The notes under the pieces: generated by a model | Databases searched by the model: none | What the model saw: only the letters and a program-made list of their open reading frames with translations | What the model was told of the DNA's origin: nothing | Shown: positions 1 through 5,932 of the stretch, one piece after another | Layout: every line of letters begins with the position of its first letter | How positions within the stretch are numbered: the first letter of the stretch is position 1 | Source of the DNA: Acidimicrobiaceae bacterium | Lineage (GTDB): Bacteria; Actinomycetota; Acidimicrobiia; Acidimicrobiales; RAAP-2 | Direction: 5' to 3' | DNA: 6,246 nucleotides | Assembly (NCBI GenBank): GCA_003164275.1 | Contig: PLSY01000124.1 | Coordinates: forward strand, 1-6,246 | Program-made: the position numbers and the translations under genes

Positions 1-24
1 CAGGTTCGAGTCCTGTACGGCCCA
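1..24 (+). tRNA. 3' end of a tRNA gene, probably tRNA-Lys (partial)
   Basis: The window begins inside the T arm. The T-stem 5' strand CAGG (1-4) pairs with CCTG (12-15) around the loop TTCGAGT (5-11). It is followed by an acceptor 3' strand ACGGCCC (17-23) and discriminator A (24). No CCA is encoded. The implied acceptor 5' strand is GGGCCGT, outside the window. The T arm, acceptor and A discriminator closely resemble bacterial tRNA-Lys as I recall it, but the anticodon is not visible, so the identity is tentative. With an integrase immediately downstream, this 3' end is the likely attachment site of an integrated element. That is inference, because the second att copy is not in the window. 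Confidence 0.8.
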
Positions 25-93
25 CTCGAATGTGCCAGCTCAGAGGTGATTTCTGGGTTGGCGACCTCCCCACAATCAGCTCCAATGGGCCGG

Positions 94-114
94 TTGGTCA
101 CATTTTGGTCACAT
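94..114. repeat. Tandem TTGGTCACAT repeat between tRNA and integrase
   Basis: TTGGTCACAT occurs at 94-103 and again at 105-114, an 11-bp period, so both copies face the same side of the helix. It lies between the tRNA 3' end and the integrase start. Recombinase arm-type sites and excisionase sites are often short direct repeats in this position. Binding of this integrase is inferred, not shown. It could alternatively be an operator for integrase expression. Confidence 0.45.
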
Positions 115-157
115 CGGTTGTAGCCTCGCCCCCAAGAGCGTGAGCCGGGGGTGGCCG

Positions 158-1294
158 ATGAGAGGCCGTGTCTACCGACGAAGTGGGGGATGGGCGTACG
201 TCGTCGACCTGCCGCGTGACCCGGCCAGCGGCATGCGACGCCAGCGCCAGCGGAGCGGCTTCCCCACCAGGAAGGCGGCTGAGGCCCATCTCGCCGGACT
301 GCTCGGGGAGATCGGAACGGGGGCTGTGGCCGACACCGGACGGCGGCTCCTCTCCTCCTGGCTCGACGAGTGGCTCGAGTCGATCGAGTCCTCGGTGTCG
401 CCCTCCACCTACGAGCTCAACCGGACGGCGGTCACCAAGTGGGTCGTCCCTCGATTGGGTGCGCTCCGGCTCTCAGAGGTGACACCCAAGCACGTGCAGG
501 ACTTCGTCAGGGACCTCCAGAAGACCGGGGGCCGTAGCGGAGGCGAGCTTGGGCCCCGGTCCGTCCGCCAGGCCCACCAGGTGCTGGCCAAGGCCTTCGA
601 CCGGGCGGTCGAATGGCGACTGACGCCCAACAACCCAGCTCGCCAAGGGATCACCCTGCCGAAGATGGAGCACCGCCAGATGCGGCCGTTGGATACCAGC
701 GAGGTGAGGCGGTTCCTGGAGGTCACCGAGGGGGACCGGCTGGGTCCCCTGTGGTGCTTGCTGGTCACGACGGGCCTGCGGCGAGGCGAAGCGCTCGGTT
801 TGCGATGGCACGACGTGTCGCTGACCAACGCCCAGCTGCAGGTGCGCCAGACGATCATCACCGTCGGGGGAGCGGTCCAGGTCTCGACGCCCAAGACGTC
901 GACCTCCAGGCGCGTCGTCTACTTGAGCTCACGCACGGTCGAGGCCCTGGAGCTACAGCGGCGCCGGCAAGAGGAGGAGCGAACGGTCGCCGGAGCGGCC
1001 TGGACGGAGTCGGACCTCGTGTTCACCACCGCACTGGGGACGCCGCTGCACCCCCGCAACGTGCTCCGAGATTTCCAGGGCGCTCTCGAGAAGGCAGGCA
1101 TCACGAAGATCCGCATTCACGATCTCCGCCACACCGCAGCCACCCTCCTCCTCCAAGAGGGCGTCAACCCCAAGGTCGTCCAAGAGCTGCTCGGGCATTC
1201 CCGAGTGGCCATCACCCTCGACATCTACTCGCACACCACCGAGGGACTTCATCGTGAGGCAGCGGACGTCATGGACCTAGCCTTGAAGTCGTGA
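158..1294 (+). CDS. Tyrosine-recombinase integrase of a tRNA-integrated element
   Basis: Site-specific DNA integrase of the tyrosine recombinase (phage integrase) superfamily, 378 aa from this start. It would catalyse integration at, and excision from, the adjacent tRNA 3' end through a covalent 3'-phosphotyrosine. The N-terminus (about residues 1-50, beginning RGRVYRRSGGWAYVVDL) is the small beta-rich DNA-binding domain seen in actinobacterial integrases. A SAM-like core-binding domain follows (about 65-160), then the catalytic domain (about 175-365). The full catalytic set is visible: Arg208 in TGLRRGEALGLRW, Lys246 in PKTSTSRR, His321 and Arg324 in HDLRH, His347 in LGHS and the nucleophile Tyr357 in DIYSHT. 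An in-frame GTG at 140 would add six residues. ATG 158 is preferred because GGGGG (147-151) lies 6 nt upstream and related proteins typically start near MRG-VY. No excisionase is seen nearby. The gene appears intact. Confidence 0.93.
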   Translation: MRGRVYRRSGGWAYVVDLPRDPASGMRRQRQRSGFPTRKAAEAHLAGLLGEIGTGAVADTGRRLLSSWLDEWLESIESSVSPSTYELNRTAVTKWVVPRLGALRLSEVTPKHVQDFVRDLQKTGGRSGGELGPRSVRQAHQVLAKAFDRAVEWRLTPNNPARQGITLPKMEHRQMRPLDTSEVRRFLEVTEGDRLGPLWCLLVTTGLRRGEALGLRWHDVSLTNAQLQVRQTIITVGGAVQVSTPKTSTSRRVVYLSSRTVEALELQRRRQEEERTVAGAAWTESDLVFTTALGTPLHPRNVLRDFQGALEKAGITKIRIHDLRHTAATLLLQEGVNPKVVQELLGHSRVAITLDIYSHTTEGLHREAADVMDLALKS

Positions 1295-1528
1295 TGGTTC
1301 ACGAGGGCGGTGGGTCAGAGCTGCTCTGTATGCCAGCAAATCGTGGCCGTCGACCACACAGTCCAGCTTGCGTGTGCCGATCGGATCTCGCCGTGCGGGG
1401 CAGATCCCAACGCCCCTGTCTTTCAGGGTCTGCGTCACCTTCGGGTTATGAGACCTATTTGCCCTGTCCAGAAGCTCCGGGGTGGTCCTCCAGAGTCGCC
1501 CATATTTGGGTCACTACCTGGGCTTTTG
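1295..1528. other. Gene-free stretch between integrase and IS21 element
   Basis: Short reading frames exist on both strands, but none resembles a known protein, shows a convincing ribosome site or has family-like composition. In particular, no remnant of the NERD gene cut at the other end of the IS is readable here. It could be the original region downstream of the integrase, or sequence brought here by a deletion at the IS edge. Confidence 0.5.
1383..1428 (+). terminator. Two adjacent small hairpins, possible integrase terminator
   Basis: The first hairpin pairs GGATCT (1383-1388) with AGATCC (1402-1407). It continues past a bulged C with GCC (1390-1392) against GGC (1399-1401), closing a 6-nt loop. 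The second pairs CCCTG (1414-1418) with CAGGG (1424-1428) over a 5-nt TCTTT loop. Neither is followed by a T tract, so a standard Rho-independent terminator is not supported. High-GC actinobacteria sometimes have hairpin terminators lacking U tracts, which makes a terminator about 90 nt after the integrase stop possible but weak. Confidence 0.25.
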
Positions 1529-1579
1529 TGTGAATCATGACCGAAAACGGCAGCGCGAAATGGTCGAAAACGGCAGCAC
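1529..1579. repeat. Left IS21 terminal repeats
   Basis: The terminal tip TGTGAATCATGA (1529-1540) is followed by CGAAAACGGCAGC at 1542-1554 and again at 1565-1577, a 23-bp spacing. The inner copy ends in CAC, matching the GTGCTGCCGTTTTCG copy at the other end in inverse. These are the expected IstA binding repeats. The last copy lies just outside the istB stop codon at 1595-1597. Confidence 0.85.
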
Positions 1580-1594
1580 TGCGGTTGGTTGAAG

Positions 1595-2407
1595 TTAGCT
1601 GGTAGTCGGTGTGGCGTCCACCGTTTGCGTGGCGGATTTTGCATTGCGGTTTGTCCGGGATTTGGCGTCTTGGAGGCGGTAGCTCTCGCCCTTGGTCTCG
1701 ATGATCCGGCACCGGTGGGTGAGACGATCGAGCGTGGCTCCGGTGAGTCGTTCTGAGCCGAGCACCTCGGTCCACGACTCGAACGGCAGGTTGGTGGTCA
1801 CGATCAGGCTGGTGCGCTCATAGGCCGTCGAGATGACGTCGAAGAGCAGTTCGGATCCCACCTTGGTGGCGGGCACGTAGCCCAGTTCGTCGAGGACGAG
1901 CAGATCCAGTTTCGCGAACTGGGCTTTGAGGCGCAGGAAGCTCCGTTCGTCTCTGGCTTCGATCAGCGCGGTCACCAGCTCGGTGGTGCGGATGAAGCGG
2001 ACCCGATAGCCCTTGGCGCAGGCCTGGGCGGCCAGGGCGGTGGCCAAGTGGCTCTTCCCGGTGCCGGGGTTGCCGACCAGCAAGATGTTTTCCTTCTTGT
2101 CGATGTACTCGCAGCGCATCAGTTCGGCCACCAGCACCTTGTTGACCGAGGGCCGGGCGGCAAAGTCGAAGGTCTCGAGCGTCTTGATGGTCGGGAAACG
2201 CGCCGCTTTGACCCGGCGCTCCGATGCCCGCTTCTCGCGTTCGAGCAACTCCAGCTCGGTGAGGCGCAACAGATAGGACAAATGATCGGCGTTGTCCTGG
2301 GCTGCCTGGGCGGCCACCTTCTCGCACTCGGCTGCCACCGTCGGCAGTCGGAGTGATTTGAGATGGTGGTGCAAGAGCACCACGGATTTGGTCTCGGTTG
2401 CGTGCAT
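1595..2407 (-). CDS. istB: IS21-family AAA+ helper ATPase IstB
   Basis: ATP-dependent helper of IS21 transposition, which selects and remodels target DNA and stimulates the IstA transposase. It is 270 aa from this start, the usual IstB length. The N-terminal region (about 1-75) is the helical IstB_N-like part with LLHHHLKSLRLPTVAAECEK. The AAA+ core follows, with Walker A GNPGTGKS (about 112-119) and Walker B LLVLDE (Asp173, Glu174) in LDELGYVP. Near the C-terminus is RLTGATLDRLTHRCRIIE, typical of the family. The start is chosen at ATG 2407 because AAAGGA (2422-2417) lies 9 nt upstream. An alternative GTG at 2437 overlaps the istA stop by 4 nt (GTGA) and would add ten poorly conserved residues. 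It is transcribed after istA, probably as one mRNA. Confidence 0.93.
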   Translation of the reverse strand: MHATETKSVVLLHHHLKSLRLPTVAAECEKVAAQAAQDNADHLSYLLRLTELELLEREKRASERRVKAARFPTIKTLETFDFAARPSVNKVLVAELMRCEYIDKKENILLVGNPGTGKSHLATALAAQACAKGYRVRFIRTTELVTALIEARDERSFLRLKAQFAKLDLLVLDELGYVPATKVGSELLFDVISTAYERTSLIVTTNLPFESWTEVLGSERLTGATLDRLTHRCRIIETKGESYRLQDAKSRTNRNAKSATQTVDATPTTS

Positions 2408-2416
2408 GGTGTTGGT

Positions 2417-2422
2417 TCCTTT
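2417..2422 (-). promoter_or_regulatory. Ribosome binding site of istB, decides the start
   Basis: AAAGGA on the minus strand with a 9-nt spacer to ATG 2407. It lies within the gap between the istA stop (2436-2434) and this ATG. It favours reinitiation at the ATG over the overlapping GTG 2437, which would itself be preceded only by istA coding sequence. Confidence 0.6.
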
Positions 2423-2433
2423 CTTGTCGCTGC

Positions 2434-3930
2434 TCACGACCCGGTGGCCGTGAGGGATCGATAGAGGGTCAGATCGGGGGGATCAATGGCCACGGCCTTG
2501 AGGTGGGGGTGGCCGTCGAGACTGAAGAGCCCGACCGGATGCTCAGCGTGGTGCATGAGGATCAAGGCAATGGCGTCAGAACCGGTGGCTCCGATTCCGA
2601 TGGCCGACTCCACCGCTTTGGTGAGCTCGGGCAGGGTGGCACCCTCCAAGAGGCGCAACACCTTGATGAACTCGCGGGTCCCTTTGTGCCCGAGGTCTGT
2701 TTCGAGCCGACGGCGGAGCGAAGCGAAACACTCGGGCAGTCCCCAGTGCTCCAGCGGCCGGGCGAAGTCGATGGCACCGGGCTTGCGTTCCAAGAGGGCC
2801 AGGTAGTGGATGGGGTCGAACGTGGTGTGTTCTTTGCCCCAGTGCCGCCGGTGGCGGGCGATCACGTCGGTCCCGCTGCAAATCGCCACCTCTTCGATGC
2901 CACCGAGCACGGTCACCTCGCGGTGGGCATAGGCGGTCGGCACCGAGTAGTCGTTGCGGTCGAAACGAACGAGCGAGAGCGAGTTGGCATGTCCCTGGGC
3001 CACCCGGCGAGGTTCGAACGTCTCAGCCGGGAGGGCCAACATGGCGGCGCGGTCGTCAGCCAGGCGTTCGGCCTTGGTGCCGACTTTGCCCCGGACTCTT
3101 CGGAACAGGTCGGCATAACACGCAGCGGCCAGGTACTCGTTCAGCGCAGCCCAGGACGGAAATGACGGGACGGGGACCAGCAGGTTGCGCCTGGAATAGC
3201 CGACGTGGTTCTCCACATGGCCCTTCTCGTTGCCCCGCCCCACGTGACAGAAGTGATGGTCGAAGAGATGGTGGCTCTCGAGCGTCAAGAACCCCCTGGT
3301 CAGCCCCCGCTCGTTGCCGATGATCTTGGAGACGGCAATGGAAGTGTTGTCATAGGAGATCCGGACCGGCACGCCACCGAAGAACTCGAACCCGGCCACA
3401 TGGGCAGCCTGGAAGGTTTCGGTGCACTCGCGCGGATAGGCGCTGAGGAAGTAGGTGTCCGAATAGGGCAGCGTGATGAGGCCCAGATGGGCCTTGGTGC
3501 GGAGGCCTCCGATCTCGACCACGGCCTCGCCGAAGTCGAACTGGGCATGGCCGGGCAGATGGCTGAGCGGGACGAAGGCCTCCTTCGAGTACTGCTTGGC
3601 CCGCTGCACGGCCGTCTGGACCTGTGAGTAGCACCCGGCATATCCGTGCTCGTCGCGGAGCCTCTCGAAGATGCGCCGGGCTGTGTGCCGCTGCTTGGGC
3701 GGGGCCTCCTTGTCCTCGGCCAGGATCTGATCGATGGTGGCCAGGTGGGGCCCGATGACGGGTTTCCGGCGGATCTCGGCCATCTGATAGCCGGGAGGCT
3801 CGGCGTTGGCCAGGATTTTGGCCAGGGCCTGGTGGCCGATCCCGTAGTCGCGGAGGATGGAACGCTTCGAGGCCCCATCCACCAGGACCTTCCGGCGGAT
3901 CTCGGTCCATTCGTCCATGTCGGTGTGCAC
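2434..3930 (-). CDS. istA: IS21-family DDE transposase IstA
   Basis: Transposase that cuts and joins the element ends, 498 aa, typical of IstA. An N-terminal helix-turn-helix region is visible at about 7-40 (EIRRKVLVDGASKRSILRDYGIGHQALAKIL). The retroviral-integrase-like (rve) core covers about 115-250 with the catalytic triad Asp132 (QFDFGEA), Asp194 (SYDNTS) and Glu240 (EKGHVENHVGY). A Mu-type C-terminal beta domain follows (about 310-390: RFDRNDYSVPTAYAHREVTVLGG). The start is uncertain. GTG 3930 has GGGAG 4 nt upstream inside the purine run GGGAGAAGG, while ATG 3918 would have AAGG 12 nt upstream. The two starts differ by four residues. The gene ends in a 4-nt overlap with the upstream alternative start of istB. 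It has no frameshift or missing catalytic residue. Confidence 0.94.
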   Translation of the reverse strand: MHTDMDEWTEIRRKVLVDGASKRSILRDYGIGHQALAKILANAEPPGYQMAEIRRKPVIGPHLATIDQILAEDKEAPPKQRHTARRIFERLRDEHGYAGCYSQVQTAVQRAKQYSKEAFVPLSHLPGHAQFDFGEAVVEIGGLRTKAHLGLITLPYSDTYFLSAYPRECTETFQAAHVAGFEFFGGVPVRISYDNTSIAVSKIIGNERGLTRGFLTLESHHLFDHHFCHVGRGNEKGHVENHVGYSRRNLLVPVPSFPSWAALNEYLAAACYADLFRRVRGKVGTKAERLADDRAAMLALPAETFEPRRVAQGHANSLSLVRFDRNDYSVPTAYAHREVTVLGGIEEVAICSGTDVIARHRRHWGKEHTTFDPIHYLALLERKPGAIDFARPLEHWGLPECFASLRRRLETDLGHKGTREFIKVLRLLEGATLPELTKAVESAIGIGATGSDAIALILMHHAEHPVGLFSLDGHPHLKAVAIDPPDLTLYRSLTATGS

Positions 3931-3998
3931 CCTTCTCCCGTTCTGCTCGCTCGCCCAGGCCAGAAGCCTTGAAGCGGGATCGAACAGATCCGGGGATA

Positions 3999-4066
3999 CT
4001 CAGGTGCTGCCGTTTTCGACCATCTTTTTCTCGCTCAGGTGCTGCCGTTTTGGATCATGATTTACA
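3999..4066. repeat. Right IS21 terminal repeats
   Basis: An 18-bp direct repeat CTCAGGTGCTGCCGTTTT occurs at 3999-4016 and 4034-4051 (35-bp spacing), followed by the tip that ends at 4066. In inverse orientation these match the left-end copies. The spacing differs between ends (23 bp left, 35 bp right), giving the asymmetric terminal architecture seen in IS21-type elements. The stretch 3931-3998 between these repeats and istA should hold the istA promoter, but no convincing -35/-10 pair was found. Confidence 0.85.
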
Positions 4067-4432
4067 ACGGTCGTTGAGCACCACACCGCCGTCACCCACG
4101 GTCCGCTCCAAGAAGCCCGCCACCCGACGCTCGCCCTCGGCTCCCTTGGACCAGGCCTTCGTGGATTGCTTGTCCTCGTGCAGGAGCTTGGCCACCCCGG
4201 ACAACCGACCCCACCGTTCATCGAGGCGCTCCTGCTCCCGCCGGTGGCGACGGTCGAACTGGGCCTGGGCGGACGACCCGGCCGTGCCCCGGTCCACGGG
4301 CGCCACGCCCGGAGGCAAGGCATGGCACGACAGGCACCGGACGACTCTGGCGTCTGCGTCCCACCAGGCAGCCTCGCCTCGAGCAACTACCGACCCGCAG
4401 TCGGCGCAGGATCCGGCGTAGCGCAGCTTCAT
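4055..4432 (-). pseudogene. Zinc-ribbon/NERD-domain gene truncated by IS21
   Basis: The 5' part of a gene for an actinobacterial-type protein with an N-terminal zinc ribbon and a NERD (nuclease-related) domain. The ribbon is clear: CADC (Cys9, Cys12) and CLSC (Cys33, Cys36). A charged helical linker follows (about 57-95, FDRRHRREQERLDERWGRL), then the first strand and helix of NERD (SKGAEGERRVAGFLERTVGDGGVVLNDR). Complete relatives continue with an IPG-R-NIDH segment and a V-DAK motif holding the active-site acids. All of that is missing. Native sequence stops at 4067. The last codons TGT AAA TCA TGA (4066-4055) belong to the IS, adding Cys-Lys-Ser and a stop. ATG 4432 is preferred from family starts (MKLRYAG), and a GTG at 4450 is in frame. 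It is preceded by the nuclease gene on the same strand, probably as an operon. The remaining fragment could fold as a zinc ribbon but cannot be a nuclease. Confidence 0.8.
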
Positions 4433-4483
4433 GACGCGGCTTGTCGTCACGACTGAAACGTACCGTTGTGCCCTCGGTCGGAA

Positions 4484-5041
4484 CTAGTGCGACGCACCCG
4501 TCGGCTCCAGGTCGGTGAGCATCACCTTGACTACCTCCACCCGGACGTTCAGCTCTTGACGAATCACCTCGTGACTTGCGATCTGACGAGGCAAGAGCCG
4601 ATCTCCTTGGCCCTTGACCTCAGCGAAGGAGAAGGACTCTCCATCGCGAGCCAGCACCAAGAGATCCGGAAGCTGGACGTGATCTGCTCGAATCGCGCTG
4701 AGCACGCCTCTCTGCGGTTCAGAGAGGCCCGCGAGGAGCTCTTGGTAGCGGGCGAACTTACGGCGATGGGTGGGGGAGTCGTACTTCTCGACCATCGAGA
4801 CCGCTCCGTCGCGCTGAAAGAGGTGGACGGCGACGTACCACTCGTAGAAGTGGTACTTCTCATGCCCCTGGGTCCCATTCAGCCGCAGGTCGTCCTCGTC
4901 GAAGAGCCCGGGGTACTCCTCAAACCACTGCCTGGCGAGTTGGGATGGCACCCCTTTCTGCGCCGGCGCCCAGAGCTCACGGAGGATTCGGGGGCAGTAG
5001 ATGGTGGTCTCATCCACACCCTGAGAGGACGCTTCAGGCAT
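4484..5041 (-). CDS. Probable VRR-NUC-like PD-(D/E)XK nuclease
   Basis: A 185-aa protein whose C-terminal third reads as a VRR-NUC-type restriction-endonuclease fold. The motif is PDLLVLARDG followed by FAEVKGQGDRLLPRQ, giving Asp126, Glu141-Val-Lys143 and Gln153 as likely active-site residues, with the GxGDRL loop and trailing Gln typical of VRR-NUC. The last strand is VRVEVVKVML. Full VRR-NUC domains occur in FAN1 and as stand-alone phage or mobile-element proteins. They act on branched or nicked DNA in the studied cases. The N-terminal 100 residues (YHFYEWYVAVHLFQRDGAVSMVEKY) are not recognised and may give specificity. The start is the only ATG upstream of the conserved part, and no clear ribosome site precedes it. 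It lies 33 bp upstream of the GTG (51 bp from the ATG) of the truncated NERD gene. The enzyme class is fairly sure, the biological role unknown. Confidence 0.72.
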   Translation of the reverse strand: MPEASSQGVDETTIYCPRILRELWAPAQKGVPSQLARQWFEEYPGLFDEDDLRLNGTQGHEKYHFYEWYVAVHLFQRDGAVSMVEKYDSPTHRRKFARYQELLAGLSEPQRGVLSAIRADHVQLPDLLVLARDGESFSFAEVKGQGDRLLPRQIASHEVIRQELNVRVEVVKVMLTDLEPTGASH

Positions 5042-5161
5042 CCGAAGATCATTGCAGGGAGCTAGCCGATCGTCCTGTCCCGGCCCGCGGCATCGACGTG
5101 CAGGATTTTCACCCTGAGTCCGGGCCGATCACTCACTCTCGCCTTGGATTTGGCCCCGGGC

Positions 5162-5167
5162 TAACGT
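5162..5167 (+). promoter_or_regulatory. -10-like box of a probable leaderless transcript
   Basis: TAACGT fits the actinobacterial TANNNT -10 pattern and ends 7 nt before the ATG at 5175, so transcription would start at or next to the start codon. No Shine-Dalgarno sequence is present, consistent with a leaderless mRNA. A TTGGAT at 5144-5149 is only 12 nt upstream of it and too close for a normal -35. The 5042-5174 interval must also hold the promoter of the divergent nuclease gene, for which no clear box was found. Confidence 0.4.
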
Positions 5168-5174
5168 CCATCAG

Positions 5175-5747
5175 ATGGACTTGCCCGAGTTCCCGGAACT
5201 CCACGAAGTACCCCCCTACCTCAAGAAGTTGGCTGAGGTGGCACGCTCCGACCACCTCGACGTGCAGAACGCGGCGGAGCTGCATGCCAGGGTGTACGAC
5301 TGCTCGGAGTTGCTGCTCGAGTGGGCACATCGCGACGAGTTTTGGCAGCAGATGTGCAGGGACGGGTTTCCCATGTGGCTGGGCACTGTGCTCCCACATG
5401 TGACCAACGGGGACCATGGACTAGCCGCTCTGGTCCAGTCGAGGGCGGATGTTCCGCCCGATCCTGCGTTGAAGGCGAGGAAAGCACTCCAGCAGGTATC
5501 GAAGCAGCTGGCGGGGAAGTTCGGCCTTAGCCTCGGCGACGACGCGTTCGACATGGGTACCGCGGGAACCCTGGTTCAACTCCTTGGTGACATCTTCGGC
5601 GTCGCTTCAGGTGGCCTGATCATGGCTGCCAACCTCATTGCACAGGGTTACCCGCTCTCCCAGCACGCAGGCTTCTTGGAGGCAGGGGCGAACACGATCC
5701 TGTTCTCGGTCAAGAACCTCCGGCAGCACCTCGCTCAGCTGGACTGA
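5175..5747 (+). CDS. Hypothetical protein, 190 aa, with Gly-rich hydrophobic segment
   Basis: Not recognised. The frame is open for 190 codons with high-GC codon use and no strong competitor on the other strand. The N-terminal half (1-80) is acidic and looks helical (FPELHEVPPYLKKLAEVARSDHL, ELLLEWAHRDEFWQQM). Around 95-115 is a basic stretch (KARKALQQVSKQLAGK). Residues 129-157 (from TAGTLVQLLGD to LIMAANLIAQG) form a glycine- and alanine-rich hydrophobic segment that could be a buried helix pair or a membrane-seeking segment. There is no signal peptide, Cys motif or enzyme motif that I can see. It is divergent from the nuclease/NERD unit and probably translated from a leaderless mRNA. Roles such as an immunity partner or membrane-acting effector are possible only by context. 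Confidence 0.7.
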   Translation: MDLPEFPELHEVPPYLKKLAEVARSDHLDVQNAAELHARVYDCSELLLEWAHRDEFWQQMCRDGFPMWLGTVLPHVTNGDHGLAALVQSRADVPPDPALKARKALQQVSKQLAGKFGLSLGDDAFDMGTAGTLVQLLGDIFGVASGGLIMAANLIAQGYPLSQHAGFLEAGANTILFSVKNLRQHLAQLD

Positions 5748-5932
5748 TTTCGAGCTCTTGCCCCGGCGGCCCGAGTGGCGTCGGCGGTGGATTGAAGCTG
5801 GACCTCCAAGGCGCGAAGCCGGGAGCAGCTGAGGGGTGATGACCCCGCCCTCATCGTTGCCAAAGCGACCGACGAGGACCAGGGCTCCACTCTCCCGGCG
5901 AAGTGAGACATCTGCGCCGTACCGTGTTGCAC
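5748..5932. other. Intergenic region, no feature found
   Basis: A 185-bp gap between the 190-aa gene and the truncated downstream ORF. It was examined for hairpins, T tracts, tRNA-like arms and promoter boxes, and nothing convincing was found. Overlapping minus-strand frames (for example across 5607-5942) have no family resemblance and no start signals. An in-frame GTG at 5903 could extend the downstream gene by ten residues. Confidence 0.4.

Larger units (their letters stand above)
1529..4066 (-). mobile_element. Complete IS21-family insertion sequence (istA-istB)
   Basis: A 2538-bp element with both IS21 genes on the minus strand. The left end reads TGTGAATCATGACC from 1529. The right end, read inward from 4066, is TGTAAATCATGATCC, so the tips are near-perfect inverted repeats beginning TG, as IS21 ends do. 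Each end also has two internal copies of a AAAACGGCAGC motif, typical of the multiple terminal repeats of this family. The size is near the usual upper range of about 2-2.5 kb. Flanks just outside the tips (GGCTTTTG on the left, ACGGTCGT on the right) share no direct repeat, although IS21 members normally make a 4-8 bp duplication. Both genes look intact, so the element may be active or recently active. The right tip truncates the NERD gene. Confidence 0.9.

Noticed and set aside
1316..1328. Palindrome CAGAG-CTG-CTCTG as an integrase terminator
   Set aside because: Only 5 bp with a 3-nt loop and no T tract, so it is too weak to call.
1291..1540. Small plus-strand frames directly after the integrase (possible excisionase)
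   Set aside because: Composition is rich in Ser, Arg, Pro and Gly, with no helix-turn-helix pattern. The frames run into the IS tip. They look like chance frames in high-GC DNA.
3010..3022. AGGTTCGAAC resembling a tRNA T loop, possible second att site
   Set aside because: It lies inside istA coding sequence and lacks the acceptor-arm sequence of the tRNA end, so the match is coincidental.
2398..3972. Long plus-strand frames across istA (for example 2398-3165 and 3205-3627)
   Set aside because: They are antisense shadows of istA, whose domains and catalytic residues are clear on the minus strand.
4166..5065. Plus-strand frames opposite the NERD and nuclease genes (4166-4456, 4466-5065)
   Set aside because: The minus strand shows recognisable zinc-ribbon, NERD and VRR-NUC motifs, while the plus-strand translations show none.
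5081..5127. Inverted repeat CGGCCCG / CGGGCCG between the divergent genes
   Set aside because: Seven GC-only bases with a 33-nt gap are expected by chance at this composition, so no operator is claimed.
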